Assembly (NCBI GenBank): GCA_003278525.1
Contig: QCEQ01000005.1
Coordinates: forward strand, 1-64,000
DNA length: 64,000 nucleotides
DNA from: Prochlorococcus sp. AG-355-P16
GTDB lineage: Bacteria > Cyanobacteriota > Cyanobacteriia > PCC-6307 > Cyanobiaceae
Direction of reading: 5' to 3'
Shown: piece by piece, positions 10,242-19,444 of the stretch
How the letters are laid out: every line of letters starts with the position of its first letter
Numbering within the stretch: position 1 is the stretch's first letter
The notes under the pieces: generated by a model
What the model saw: the letters and a program-made list of their open reading frames with translations, nothing else
Databases searched by the model: none
Told to the model about the DNA's origin: nothing
Program-made: the position numbers and the translations under genes

Positions 10242-10247
10242 TATTAA

Positions 10248-10724
10248 TTAATTAATTTTTATAATTTTAGTCATTTTATATCTTTCAAAAAAAATGTTAT
10301 TTATAATGACTTTTTCTTTACGTATAATTTCCCATTCATTTTTAAGAAATAATTCATAACTTATTAAGCTAGCTTCAGTATAAAGAGAGTCTAAACCTTC
10401 TTTCGTTGCTTCATCTTCTAATTTATGAAGTAACTTAGAGCCGTAACCTTTTCTTTGGAATTTACTCTTACAGTAAAATAGTGCAATTCTATCGGTTGGA
10501 TATCTTGTGGCAAAAGCAATAATAATTCCTTGTTTACTTATTAACCATCCTTTTCCTTTAATTATTGATTTATCAAAATTTGGGTTATGCCAAGCTTGGC
10601 TTGACCACGCTCTTTTTTGTTCGTTACTATAAATTTTTTCATCTAAAGATTGAATTGAATCAAAATAAACCTTCTTTAATTCCAGTTGATCTTTAATGGT
10701 AATTTGTCTTAAATTCATATACAA
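10248..10724 (-). CDS. GNAT-family N-acetyltransferase
   Basis: YCKSKFQRKGYGSKLLHKLEDEATKEGLDSLYTEASLISYELFLKNEWE. Confidence 0.88.
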   Translation of the reverse strand: MYMNLRQITIKDQLELKKVYFDSIQSLDEKIYSNEQKRAWSSQAWHNPNFDKSIIKGKGWLISKQGIIIAFATRYPTDRIALFYCKSKFQRKGYGSKLLHKLEDEATKEGLDSLYTEASLISYELFLKNEWEIIRKEKVIINNIFFERYKMTKIIKIN

Positions 10725-10738
10725 ATCAATTATTTAAT

Positions 10739-11419
10739 ATGACTAGTAAAAATATAGTCGCAATTGGGGGAGGAGGGTTTGGACGTTCATTAGGCTCTCT
10801 TGAAATTGAAAAATATATAGTTTCTTTGAGTAATAAAAAAAGACCTAAAATTTGCTTTATTCCAACAGCATCTGGCGATAGTAGTTTGTACAAACTAAAT
10901 TTTTATAGAGCATTTTCTGAACTTGATTGTATAACAAGCCATATTGATTTCTTTTCTAGAACAGAAAACTTAGAAGAGATAGTTTTAACTCAAGACATCA
11001 TTTATGTTGGCGGAGGAAATACAAAAAGTATGTTAGCTGTTTGGAAAGAATGGAATTTACATCATATTTTGCAAAATGCTTATAAAAAAGGAATTGTAAT
11101 GAGTGGTGTAAGTGCTGGGGCTATTTGTTGGTTTGATAAAGGTATAACAGATTCTTATGCTAAAGAATTAGCCATAATTGATTGCTTGGGTATAGTTGAA
11201 GGCATTGCCTGCCCGCATTTCGATGAAGAGAAAGAGAGGGAACCTTATGTTAATGATATTATTCAGAGAGAAATTATTGAATCCTGCATATGTATTGAGG
11301 GCAATTGTGCCTTGCATATTAAAAATGACTTTGATTTTTCCTCAATTGATTTTGGTAATGGTAAAAAGTGCTTTAGAGTTACAAGGGAAAATAATATTGT
11401 AAAGAAAGAAATTCTTTGA
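10739..11419 (+). CDS. Peptidase E / S51-family dipeptidase-like protein
   Basis: AIGGGGFGRS..., IYVGGGNTKSML, serine motif GVSAGAICWF. Confidence 0.85.
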   Translation: MTSKNIVAIGGGGFGRSLGSLEIEKYIVSLSNKKRPKICFIPTASGDSSLYKLNFYRAFSELDCITSHIDFFSRTENLEEIVLTQDIIYVGGGNTKSMLAVWKEWNLHHILQNAYKKGIVMSGVSAGAICWFDKGITDSYAKELAIIDCLGIVEGIACPHFDEEKEREPYVNDIIQREIIESCICIEGNCALHIKNDFDFSSIDFGNGKKCFRVTRENNIVKKEIL

Positions 11420-11442
11420 AAAGAAAATATTTTTAATATATT

Positions 11443-11847
11443 TTAGATCTCCTCATTCTTTGAGATAGAAGTAAATTCAATCCCTTTGTATTTTACGAAA
11501 GATGTAGTCCATACTTCTTTTGAGAGATTGCCAAGGTATTTCAGAAACTGTTGTGTATCTCCATCTCTTATCCATTCGGATTTAATAAATGGAAGCTCTT
11601 TCTGCATTCTTTTAGGATGCATATGAACAAGGAGCAAACCTTTTTCTTCAGAAGCCCTTTTTAAAGCACCTTCATCACTTCTTTGAAACACTCTCATAAG
11701 AAGATTTAAAATTACCTCTTCCCCAAGTTTTTTGAAATTTTCTGATTCCTCCAAATTATCTTTAATTTCTTTACCTCCAAGAGGCATTGCTCTAACTAAG
11801 TTTTGCTCTATTAAAGCTATTGCAATTAGATAATCTTGGCTAGCCAT
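11443..11847 (-). CDS. Conserved hypothetical protein
   Basis: 134 aa ORF, coherent composition. Confidence 0.65.
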   Translation of the reverse strand: MASQDYLIAIALIEQNLVRAMPLGGKEIKDNLEESENFKKLGEEVILNLLMRVFQRSDEGALKRASEEKGLLLVHMHPKRMQKELPFIKSEWIRDGDTQQFLKYLGNLSKEVWTTSFVKYKGIEFTSISKNEEI

Positions 11848-12014
11848 ATTCTAAAATAATACTTTTTTTTGTTATTCTAACCTCTCGAGTTCATGAAAAT
11901 CTTTCATGGATTAAATATCTGCGATAACAATAAAGAAAATTATTTATTAATTATTTTCCAATACAATTGAAATATTGTTTCTTTTAATCAGTAAAATTAA
12001 AAAATTTATTTGTT

Positions 12015-12248
12015 ATGAAGTTTTTTTTATTTTTATTTTTCGGGGTTTTTGTAGGTCTTTTTTTATCATGGCCAGGTTTGGTAATTCCAGAAAATTGGAA
12101 ATGTTTTAATCAAATTATTGCAAAATCTGCAGAAGATAAAATTTCTTTAAAAGCTGCATTAGAGATTTCGCCCAGTTATTTTTTAAAGGCTAAGAATAAA
12201 AAGACGACTTCCAAAATAAGAATCGTAGCAGATGCGTGTTTTCGTTAA
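12015..12248 (+). CDS. Hypothetical protein with N-terminal TM/signal
   Basis: MKFFLFLFFGVFVGLFLSWPGLVIPENWKCFNQIIAKS. Confidence 0.65.
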   Translation: MKFFLFLFFGVFVGLFLSWPGLVIPENWKCFNQIIAKSAEDKISLKAALEISPSYFLKAKNKKTTSKIRIVADACFR

Positions 12249-12280
12249 TATGTTGAGTGATTAAATTTGACTACTAAATA

Positions 12281-13084
12281 ATGAACAATAATATAAGATT
12301 TGAATTGTCATTTAAAAATATTTCTCAGTTAGACAATAAACTTAATTTCTGCAAATTAAATAATATAAAAAATATCAATATTCCATGTAAAGGACTTATA
12401 AAGAAGGATTTATTTAATTCAACTATTAAATATATATCTAAAAACTATAATGAATTTAATGTGACCTATCATTATAGTCTTTATCATCAATATTCAAAAA
12501 ATAAAGAAAAATCTTATCAGGATTTTTTAGATTTTGTTAAAAATTCTCAAACTGATAAAAATTATAAAATTCTGCTTGTGTCGGGATCAAATAAGAAAAA
12601 AAACTTTGACTCAATTGATGTATTAGCTTATTTAAAAAAAGAAAAAAATTTAAAAGTAAAATTAGGTATAGCTTATAATCCATATTTGAAAAAATATTTT
12701 AATTTTTCTTCAGAAAGAGAAAGGTTCGAAAGAAAAATTTCGACTGGATTAATAAATTCAATTTGGTTTCAATATGGTACAGATATTAAAGTTCTCCAGA
12801 ATGAGTTGACTTATCTTAAGAAAATAGCAAAAGATGAAAAATTAAATCTATTTGGAAGTTTATTTATTCCTTCTAAACAATTTATAGCGAGGTTTAAATT
12901 TCGTCCTTGGAAAGAGGTATACATATCAGAAAAGTGTTTATTTTCCTTAGATAATTTTTTTGATTTTACAAATGATTTAGTTAGTTTTTATAAAAATAAT
13001 AATATAACTCCTGTAATTGAATCTGATTTTTCATCATCAAAGAAACTTGATTCTGTTTATAGTTTTTTAGAAAATGAAAGATAA
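12281..13084 (+). CDS. Conserved hypothetical protein, possibly TIM-barrel/methylenetetrahydrofolate-reductase-like
   Basis: 267 aa ORF; VKLGIAYNPYL...IWFQYGTDIKVL...LFGSLFIPSKQFIARFKFRPWKEVYIS layout; weak. Confidence 0.55.
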   Translation: MNNNIRFELSFKNISQLDNKLNFCKLNNIKNINIPCKGLIKKDLFNSTIKYISKNYNEFNVTYHYSLYHQYSKNKEKSYQDFLDFVKNSQTDKNYKILLVSGSNKKKNFDSIDVLAYLKKEKNLKVKLGIAYNPYLKKYFNFSSERERFERKISTGLINSIWFQYGTDIKVLQNELTYLKKIAKDEKLNLFGSLFIPSKQFIARFKFRPWKEVYISEKCLFSLDNFFDFTNDLVSFYKNNNITPVIESDFSSSKKLDSVYSFLENER

Positions 13085-13104
13085 TTTCTGCCAATATTAA
13101 TCCT

Positions 13105-14271
13105 ATGAAAAGTAATGTTACATATGACTTATTAATAATAGGTGGAGGTATATCTGCATGTGTTTTCGCTTCAAAGTATCTGAAAAATAATATTACAAAA
13201 AAAGTTGGATTAATTGAAATTGGTCGTGGTCTTGGAGGGAGATCAAGTACAAGAATAAGCAAAAAATATAAAGGATGGAAACTTAACCATGGTTCTCCAA
13301 ATTTTAATATAACTAACAGTAAAAATAATCTTCTATTAAAAAGATATATTGATGAATTATTGGAAAATAAATATATCAAAATTGACGACTCAGATTTATT
13401 TTTTATAAATGAAGATTCTAATTTAGAAAACATAAAAAAATCTGAATTTTCTTGTGGAGTTAATTATCTATCTTTAGATTCCATGAGTGAATTATCGAAA
13501 AAGATAATTGAGTCAAATAATTTAAAAGAGAAAATTGATTATTTCTTTGAAACTTTAATAGTTGATATGAAGTTCAATGATAAAGAATGGTTACTAACAT
13601 CAAAAAATGGCGACAAATTCAAGTCTAAATATCTAATTTGTTCCACTAATTTGTTGTTACATAAGAGGTCTTTGAAAATATTAAACGTAAATCAAATTCC
13701 ACTAAGAAAAGCTATTCCTATTAATAACGATAAAAAAATAGATTTACTATTAAATTACTTAGAAAAACAAACATTTGTTCCTAGGTTAACTTTTTTAATT
13801 TATACAAATAAAAATTATAGTTATAAAGATTATTATTCTAAAAAACAAAGGTATTTTTATTTAAAAAATAATTTAGAAAAAAAATATAGATTTGAAAGAA
13901 TTATTTTTCAGCTGCAAGATAATAATAAATTAGGAATTGTAATACATTCAAAAAACGCAGAGTTAATTAATTCTTATATAAGTGCAAAAGATGAAGAATC
14001 TTTTAAACAAAAAATAATTACAAATTTCAATAAACTATTTGAAGGAAATTCTGTAGTACATAAATTAAGTTTTGACGAAAAAATATCTATTATGAAATGG
14101 AGAGCTTCACAGCCTTCTGGTCTTAGCGTACCATTATCTTTACAATTTAGTAGAAAATATAGAATTGGATTTTGCGGAGACTGGTTTGAAGGTGATGGAT
14201 TTGCGAGAATTGAAGGCTCAATTTTAAGTGCTTTAATATTAGAGAAAAAATTTAAAGACTTAATTAAATAA
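13105..14271 (+). CDS. FAD/NAD(P)-dependent oxidoreductase, renalase-like
   Basis: LLIIGGGISACVFASKYL, GLGGRSSTR, C-terminal FCGDWFEGDGFARIEGSILSA. Confidence 0.85.
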   Translation: MKSNVTYDLLIIGGGISACVFASKYLKNNITKKVGLIEIGRGLGGRSSTRISKKYKGWKLNHGSPNFNITNSKNNLLLKRYIDELLENKYIKIDDSDLFFINEDSNLENIKKSEFSCGVNYLSLDSMSELSKKIIESNNLKEKIDYFFETLIVDMKFNDKEWLLTSKNGDKFKSKYLICSTNLLLHKRSLKILNVNQIPLRKAIPINNDKKIDLLLNYLEKQTFVPRLTFLIYTNKNYSYKDYYSKKQRYFYLKNNLEKKYRFERIIFQLQDNNKLGIVIHSKNAELINSYISAKDEESFKQKIITNFNKLFEGNSVVHKLSFDEKISIMKWRASQPSGLSVPLSLQFSRKYRIGFCGDWFEGDGFARIEGSILSALILEKKFKDLIK

Positions 14272-14856
14272 TTTTTTAAGAATGTGATCTATATCAGTGT
14301 TTTTTTCAATAATGAATTTATTTGTATTATTTTTTATGCTATTAGGGTTGAATTTTTCGTAATAGATGCTCCATGATTTTAAGAAATCTAATTTAGCATT
14401 ATTTTTATCCTTTCCTCTTTCTTTAATATCTCTTTGGACAACTCTTTTCATGCATTCATTTTTTTTTGTTTTTATTTCTAAAAAAATATAATCCTTATTA
14501 TTTATAGTTTTTGAGAATTCTTTAGCAAATATACCCTCAACAATTAAAAAACTAATATTATTTTTTTTGTTTAAAATTTTTTGAATTGTCTTCTTTTCGA
14601 AATTATAATAACGTTCACAGATTGAATTCCCATTCTTATAAATAAAATCAAAATCTTTTTTGAATAGCTTTTTATTAAAACTAATACTTCTATCAAAAAA
14701 ACCTTCTACAAATTTTGTTAGTAATTTACTTATTAACCCTGTCTTATAGTAATTGTCGGTACTTAACACAATACCATTTTTATTTTTTTTAATTATTTGA
14801 TTTGATAAAGTTGTTTTCCCGCTTCCGGAAGGTCCACTTATGAAAATAAGCTTCAT
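14260..14856 (-). CDS. Uridine kinase-like P-loop kinase
   Basis: FISGPSGSGKTTLSNQI Walker A; LSTDNYY; FLIVEGIFA. Confidence 0.8.
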   Translation of the reverse strand: MKLIFISGPSGSGKTTLSNQIIKKNKNGIVLSTDNYYKTGLISKLLTKFVEGFFDRSISFNKKLFKKDFDFIYKNGNSICERYYNFEKKTIQKILNKKNNISFLIVEGIFAKEFSKTINNKDYIFLEIKTKKNECMKRVVQRDIKERGKDKNNAKLDFLKSWSIYYEKFNPNSIKNNTNKFIIEKNTDIDHILKKLFN

Positions 14857-15121
14857 TTTATGCTTTGTTCTTTAATAAGATTTTAACTTTACTATTAATA
14901 AATACCTTTAAATTTTGCATATAAATACTATCTTATTTTTGTTTTTAAAATAATTTAAAATACCCTGCAATTGCTTGTAAGCTTGCATAAATATTAAATG
15001 TGTGTCTTTATATAATTGTAAATAAATTATTTCTATTCAATTAGTCATTTTCTTGTTATTTATTCCTCTGGAATTTGATAATATTAAATTTAAGGGCTAA
15101 TTTTCTTACTTATATATTGCA

Positions 15122-15445
15122 ATGATTTCTAAATTTTTCAGCAAACTAAAATCAATTTTATTTAAAAGTGCAGTAACTCCTGAAACTACTTTAAAGAAAG
15201 AAAAAAAACCAGCAAAGTCTGCAAAAACAAAAGCAAAAACAAAAACAAAAACCGAGGCAGTCAAATCTAAGAAAAATGTTGAAACTTTGACTACACTTCC
15301 AGGTGTTGGAGCTAAAAGCGCAAAAGCTTTGTATGAGGCTGGATTTAAAACAACAAAAGCTGTTATTGCGGCTGATGAAAAAGATCTTCTTGCAGTATCA
15401 GGAGTTGGAATAAATCTTGTTAAGAAGCTTAAAAAGCTTAAATAG
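15122..15445 (+). CDS. Helix-hairpin-helix protein with Lys/Ala/Thr-rich histone H1-like linker
   Basis: KKEKKPAKSAKTKAKTKTKTEAVKSKK followed by tandem HhH LPGVGAKSAKALYEAG...VSGVGINLVKKLK. Confidence 0.8.
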   Translation: MISKFFSKLKSILFKSAVTPETTLKKEKKPAKSAKTKAKTKTKTEAVKSKKNVETLTTLPGVGAKSAKALYEAGFKTTKAVIAADEKDLLAVSGVGINLVKKLKKLK

Positions 15446-15522
15446 TTAAAATATTTATTTTTAACCTTTCTAAACACTAATAATATAAATGATTTGCAAA
15501 AAACTTTATAAGTTTTAGTAAA

Positions 15523-15699
15523 TTACCTTCTTCTTGCTTTTCTTCTCTGTTGCAACTTTCTTTTGTATTTTTCAATAGGGGTTTCATGATGCCTAAGTCT
15601 CTTTAAATCTGCAAAAATTCCAGATTTTGATACTTGTCTCTTAAATCTTCTAAGGGCAGATTCAATTCCCTCGTTCTCTCCTACAGTAACTTGTGTCAA
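15523..15699 (-). CDS. rpsU: 30S ribosomal protein S21 (TTG start)
   Basis: [58 protein letters not shown]. Confidence 0.95.
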
Positions 15700-15782
15700 A
15701 ATTTTATAAATAAAATATATTCTAGCACTTCAACAGATATATTTAAACTTAAACTTCTACTTGTGGGTTGATGATTATTTAG

Positions 15783-16241
15783 CTAATTTTCTGCCCACTC
15801 CACAAATCTTTTTTTATTACTTTTTATATCTTGCAATGATTCAAAATAATATTTTTCCCAATTATCTTTTGGTAGTCCAAGAAATAACATTAGATTTAAT
15901 GGGTATTGATTGCTATCAGAACAATTTCTAAAATCATCTCTGAATAAAAAGATTTCCTTTTTTAAAGCAATTGCGATACCTAATTCAATCATTACACCTT
16001 CATCTGGTGGATTTCCATTAACAATCGCAAAAATACAATCACATTCTTTTAAATCATTGAAATTACTTCTTGCAACGTTATATGCCCAATTACTTTCTTC
16101 TTGTATTAATGGTTTTACTCTCTCAAAAGGTTCAAATACTTCTACATTTAAATCATTGAAGATTTCAATAAATTCATGTAAGAGGGTTTTAGTTTGTTTT
16201 GAAAATCCATATGGATTAGCCAAATATAATTTCTTTCTCAA
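15783..16241 (-). CDS. Nucleoside 2-deoxyribosyltransferase family protein
   Basis: KLYLANPYGFS..., VEVFEPFERVKPL, CDCIFAIVNGNPPDEGVMIELGIAIALKK. Confidence 0.88.
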   Translation of the reverse strand: MRKKLYLANPYGFSKQTKTLLHEFIEIFNDLNVEVFEPFERVKPLIQEESNWAYNVARSNFNDLKECDCIFAIVNGNPPDEGVMIELGIAIALKKEIFLFRDDFRNCSDSNQYPLNLMLFLGLPKDNWEKYYFESLQDIKSNKKRFVEWAEN

Positions 16242-16633
16242 TTTAAACCTCTTTTTTTGATGTACTCTTCGCGGTCATTTTTTGAATTTAAAGTATTTTC
16301 CCAAGGGAAAACTATCCATTGGCTTTTTTTTGATATATATACTGTATTCCACCATGTAGGGTTGATTTTGCTAAATAATACAAAAAACATTGCTCCTTCA
16401 ATATTCTTGAAGGACTTCAATGTAATGCCTGTTTCATAAACATCATCTACTATTAGAGAATTCTTTATTGGTTCAGAAATTAATTCAATTTTTAATTTAT
16501 GGCTTAGTGCTACAGCAAGACATAATCCACCACGAGGAACTCCATATATTCCAGAAAACTCCTTAAACTTACATTTATTAGCTATTTGTTCTACGCTCTT
16601 ATCAAATTCACTCCAAGTAAAATAACTTATCAT
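16238..16633 (-). CDS. Phosphoribosyltransferase-domain protein
   Basis: PRPP-binding motif SLIVDDVYETGITL; GIYGVPRGGLCLAVALSHKL; likely start MISYFTW. Confidence 0.85.
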   Translation of the reverse strand: MISYFTWSEFDKSVEQIANKCKFKEFSGIYGVPRGGLCLAVALSHKLKIELISEPIKNSLIVDDVYETGITLKSFKNIEGAMFFVLFSKINPTWWNTVYISKKSQWIVFPWENTLNSKNDREEYIKKRGLN

Positions 16634-16634
16634 C

Positions 16635-16820
16635 TTAATTTTCGTTTTTTTCTGTTGTAGTAGCGTAATTTGAAGCAATTACACTTAAAAGTGCTACTAC
16701 TTGCTCATTTGGACAATTAGTATTTTTTTTTAAAGTTTCACATTCATTTATTATCTTGGCATATGTATCCTCAACTATTCCCTTCATTTGATCGATACTA
16801 AAAGAATATGGTTTATTCAT
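16635..16820 (-). CDS. Small hypothetical protein (start reassigned to MNKPYSFSIDQMKG)
   Basis: Lies between two co-directional genes with 1-nt spacing to the downstream start. Confidence 0.65.
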   Translation of the reverse strand: MNKPYSFSIDQMKGIVEDTYAKIINECETLKKNTNCPNEQVVALLSVIASNYATTTEKNEN

Positions 16821-16894
16821 CTTTAAATTATTAGTTATTTTATTTTTACTTAAATATCCAACGAAGTAAATATTTTTATTATTTAAAGATAAGA

Positions 16895-17398
16895 TTATTC
16901 CCACATTGGGTCATTAAATTTTTCATTTTTTAGTGAAGAAGGAACATAAGTATGTAAAGTTTCAATTTTCATAGCCCATTTTTTAGAGTTTCCCTTTAAA
17001 CTTTCGCTTTCAATTAGGTTTGTTAAGGGGATCCTTTTTCTAATTTTAAGAAGTCCTAAACAAGCTTCCCAAGCTTTATGATTTTTATAAATATCTAACC
17101 AAAAATCAAAAATATTTTCCAAGATTTCTAAAGGGATATCAAATGGAATCCCCATTGAAGGCCTTGCAATTAAATAATTTTTGTTTCTTAGTTCATTTAA
17201 TATATTATTTACGTTTAAATTAATAGCTAAAAGAATATCTTTTGCTGATTCATTCCCTATTAATTCTTTTCTATGGCAATCTAAAAGATTTTCATCCTCA
17301 AGGATATTTTCATCGCAATTTTTTATTCCCACAATCCAAAACCCTTCTCCATTATTTACTCCACTAGCAAGAAATAGATATTGAGGTGAATTCTCCAA
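16895..17398 (-). CDS. Conserved hypothetical protein
   Basis: 167 aa ORF at the head of the deoxyribosyltransferase/phosphoribosyltransferase cluster. Confidence 0.65.
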   Translation of the reverse strand: MENSPQYLFLASGVNNGEGFWIVGIKNCDENILEDENLLDCHRKELIGNESAKDILLAINLNVNNILNELRNKNYLIARPSMGIPFDIPLEILENIFDFWLDIYKNHKAWEACLGLLKIRKRIPLTNLIESESLKGNSKKWAMKIETLHTYVPSSLKNEKFNDPMWE

Positions 17399-17621
17399 GA
17401 TTTCAAATTACTTTTTCCATTTTTAACATTTTTTGCTTGATATGAAAATAATTTAGCTATGCAATTAACAAAACGAATTTCTCGCAGAAAAAATTTAGTT
17501 GTTATAATTGAATTTTAAAAAATGTTTGATTTAAGAGAACTAAAACTTATGTTTTTAGATCCTACTGATTTAATAATTAATAATATAAATAAGTATCTTT
17601 ATAGTAATAAAGCAATTAAAT

Positions 17622-17849
17622 TTATTTTTTCTTAGGAAAAAGTTTTCCTATTTTCTCCTTTTGTAAGTACTCCTTTTTTGTTCTTATTTTTTTGTCTTCT
17701 AAAGATTCTTTATTAGTACTTACAGCATAAATAATATAGAAAATCATGCCAGTAAATATTAATCCTACAAAAATTATGAATATTCCTATAGGTTCACTAG
17801 GACTAAAAATTTTAAGATCAAAAGCTGTATTTAGAGAAATTATCATCAA
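17622..17849 (-). CDS. Hypothetical small TM protein
   Basis: 75 aa ORF with one TM segment and a basic tail. Confidence 0.6.
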   Translation of the reverse strand: MMIISLNTAFDLKIFSPSEPIGIFIIFVGLIFTGMIFYIIYAVSTNKESLEDKKIRTKKEYLQKEKIGKLFPKKK

Positions 17850-17882
17850 TAATCTAATTCCTTAAATAAATTTTATAGAAAT

Positions 17883-18116
17883 CTAATTGATTTGCTCGTA
17901 TCCAAAAAATGTTGCATTGTCTGAATTTTTGTACCCATTAGCGGCTTCCTTTGGGTTTTGGCTGTCAATTTTTCTTGCTTTAGCATGAATCATGTTGAAT
18001 GGGAAAATTACAGCTCCTACAAAAAAATGAAGAATTAAGAAATCTGAAGGTAATCCATTTGTCCAATCAGGAAAAAATAGCAATGTCATCAATGATTCGT
18101 ACATATTTGTAGTCAA
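17883..18116 (-). CDS. Hypothetical small membrane protein
   Basis: 77 aa ORF MTTNMYESLMTLLFFPDWTNGLPSDFLILHFFVGAVIFPFNMIHAK... Confidence 0.65.
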   Translation of the reverse strand: MTTNMYESLMTLLFFPDWTNGLPSDFLILHFFVGAVIFPFNMIHAKARKIDSQNPKEAANGYKNSDNATFFGYEQIN

Positions 18117-18268
18117 ATAAACCTCTGACTATTATTACTGAACTTTTTGCAATACTTTTAATTTTTAATAAATTGAAATTTAATTTGCTTTTAATAATTA
18201 TCAGATTTAATTGAAAAGACAATTTTAAAATACTATTATATTATCTATAAACTATTAGTTAACAGCTG

Positions 18269-18670
18269 TTGTTAAAATTATTTTTTTTCTTACTTTTATT
18301 TATAAATTTTCAATTAAAACCTGCAATAGGTTTAGCTTTTGATACTTCCGATCCTAGTGTTAGTTTCTTACAAAATAGGATCTCTAATAATTTCTCTAAG
18401 AAATACTGCAATGCAATCCAAAATGGTCTTTCTAAAGATGAAGCAATGAAATCAGCTATTGTAAAAACTGAAAACATTATATCTTTCTCTTACAATCCTC
18501 AGAAAAAATGGATTGAGAAAAGTGACTTGGCAAATCAAATTTCATTGCAAGTAGTAAATGATTGTGGATGGTCGTTTGGATTAATTGGAAAGGAAGGAGT
18601 TGATTATTTTAAATCATATTTTCTAGAAATTTACGAAAAAACTACTCCAGACAAAAATTTTTCAAGATAG
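18269..18670 (+). CDS. Hypothetical secreted protein (TTG start)
   Basis: N-terminal signal-like segment, 133 aa. Confidence 0.6.
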   Translation: MLKLFFFLLLFINFQLKPAIGLAFDTSDPSVSFLQNRISNNFSKKYCNAIQNGLSKDEAMKSAIVKTENIISFSYNPQKKWIEKSDLANQISLQVVNDCGWSFGLIGKEGVDYFKSYFLEIYEKTTPDKNFSR

Positions 18671-18679
18671 ATTAGGTTA

Positions 18680-18874
18680 ATGAATAATATTTCAGACAAA
18701 TTAGTTTTGACAATAATTTTGATTACTATTCTTTTTGTATTTGGATTGATTTTTTCAGTAAAGTCTCCAGAGAGAAAGGTTATAGATTCACCAATAATGT
18801 GGAAAGATAATTATTCTAATATCTCGATTAATAGGAGCAATAATATAAATTCAGAAAGAATAAGAATAATTTAA
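18680..18874 (+). CDS. Hypothetical TM protein
   Basis: 64 aa ORF with one TM segment. Confidence 0.55.
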   Translation: MNNISDKLVLTIILITILFVFGLIFSVKSPERKVIDSPIMWKDNYSNISINRSNNINSERIRII

Positions 18875-18960
18875 TAAAAACATTGCTTACTAATAAAGGA
18901 TCCCTTTCAAGGATATGCAAAAATAATTTTTTGAATCTCAATCAATTTATCATTCATTGT

Positions 18961-19302
18961 TTAATTTAAGTATTTCAAAAGAACTGACGCTAGTTTTAAA
19001 TCATCATTAAGCCATGCTCGTATCGCCATAGCTCTTCGAGGATCATAAAAATTTTGTTTTCTGTACCAATTAAGAACTTCTGAATCTGATTTCTTACCAT
19101 TACATGACAAACAACATGGCACGCAATTACTAGTACTGCTAATCCCCCCTTTTGACATTGGATGAAGGTGGTCTAGTGATTCTGAGGGTTTACCGCAATA
19201 AATACATTTATAATTAGTAAGTTTATTAAGTGACTCTCTCCAATTTTTATTACTTATCTTGGGACAAAACTGATCAAGATAAATTGCATCTTGTCTATGC
19301 AT
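18961..19302 (-). CDS. HNH endonuclease family protein
   Basis: YKCIYCGKPSESLDHLHPMSKGGISSTSNCVPCCLSCNGKKSD. Confidence 0.9.
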   Translation of the reverse strand: MHRQDAIYLDQFCPKISNKNWRESLNKLTNYKCIYCGKPSESLDHLHPMSKGGISSTSNCVPCCLSCNGKKSDSEVLNWYRKQNFYDPRRAMAIRAWLNDDLKLASVLLKYLN

Positions 19303-19444
19303 AAAATTCTTGATAATTTTTTATGATAATAACAGTTTTTTTTAAAGTATGATTAAAAAAAGATAAGATATGACTTCTTAAAGCAAAAGTTTATTATGAA
19401 AAGAATAATTTTCACTTATTAATACAAAGGACAATTTATAATAA

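Noticed and set aside
12981-13433. 150 aa minus-strand ORF
   Set aside because: Overlaps two well-supported plus-strand genes; hydrophobic mirror of the FAD-binding N-terminus.
15215-15255. AAAACAAAAGC-type tandem repeat considered as possible CRISPR or microsatellite element
   Set aside because: It is the coding sequence of the KxKTKTKT linker; no spacers or repeat array.
15106-15477. Minus-strand 123 aa ORF opposite the HhH gene
   Set aside because: Antisense reflection of the lysine/alanine-rich coding strand (VFVFAFVFADFAGFFSFF); no independent support.
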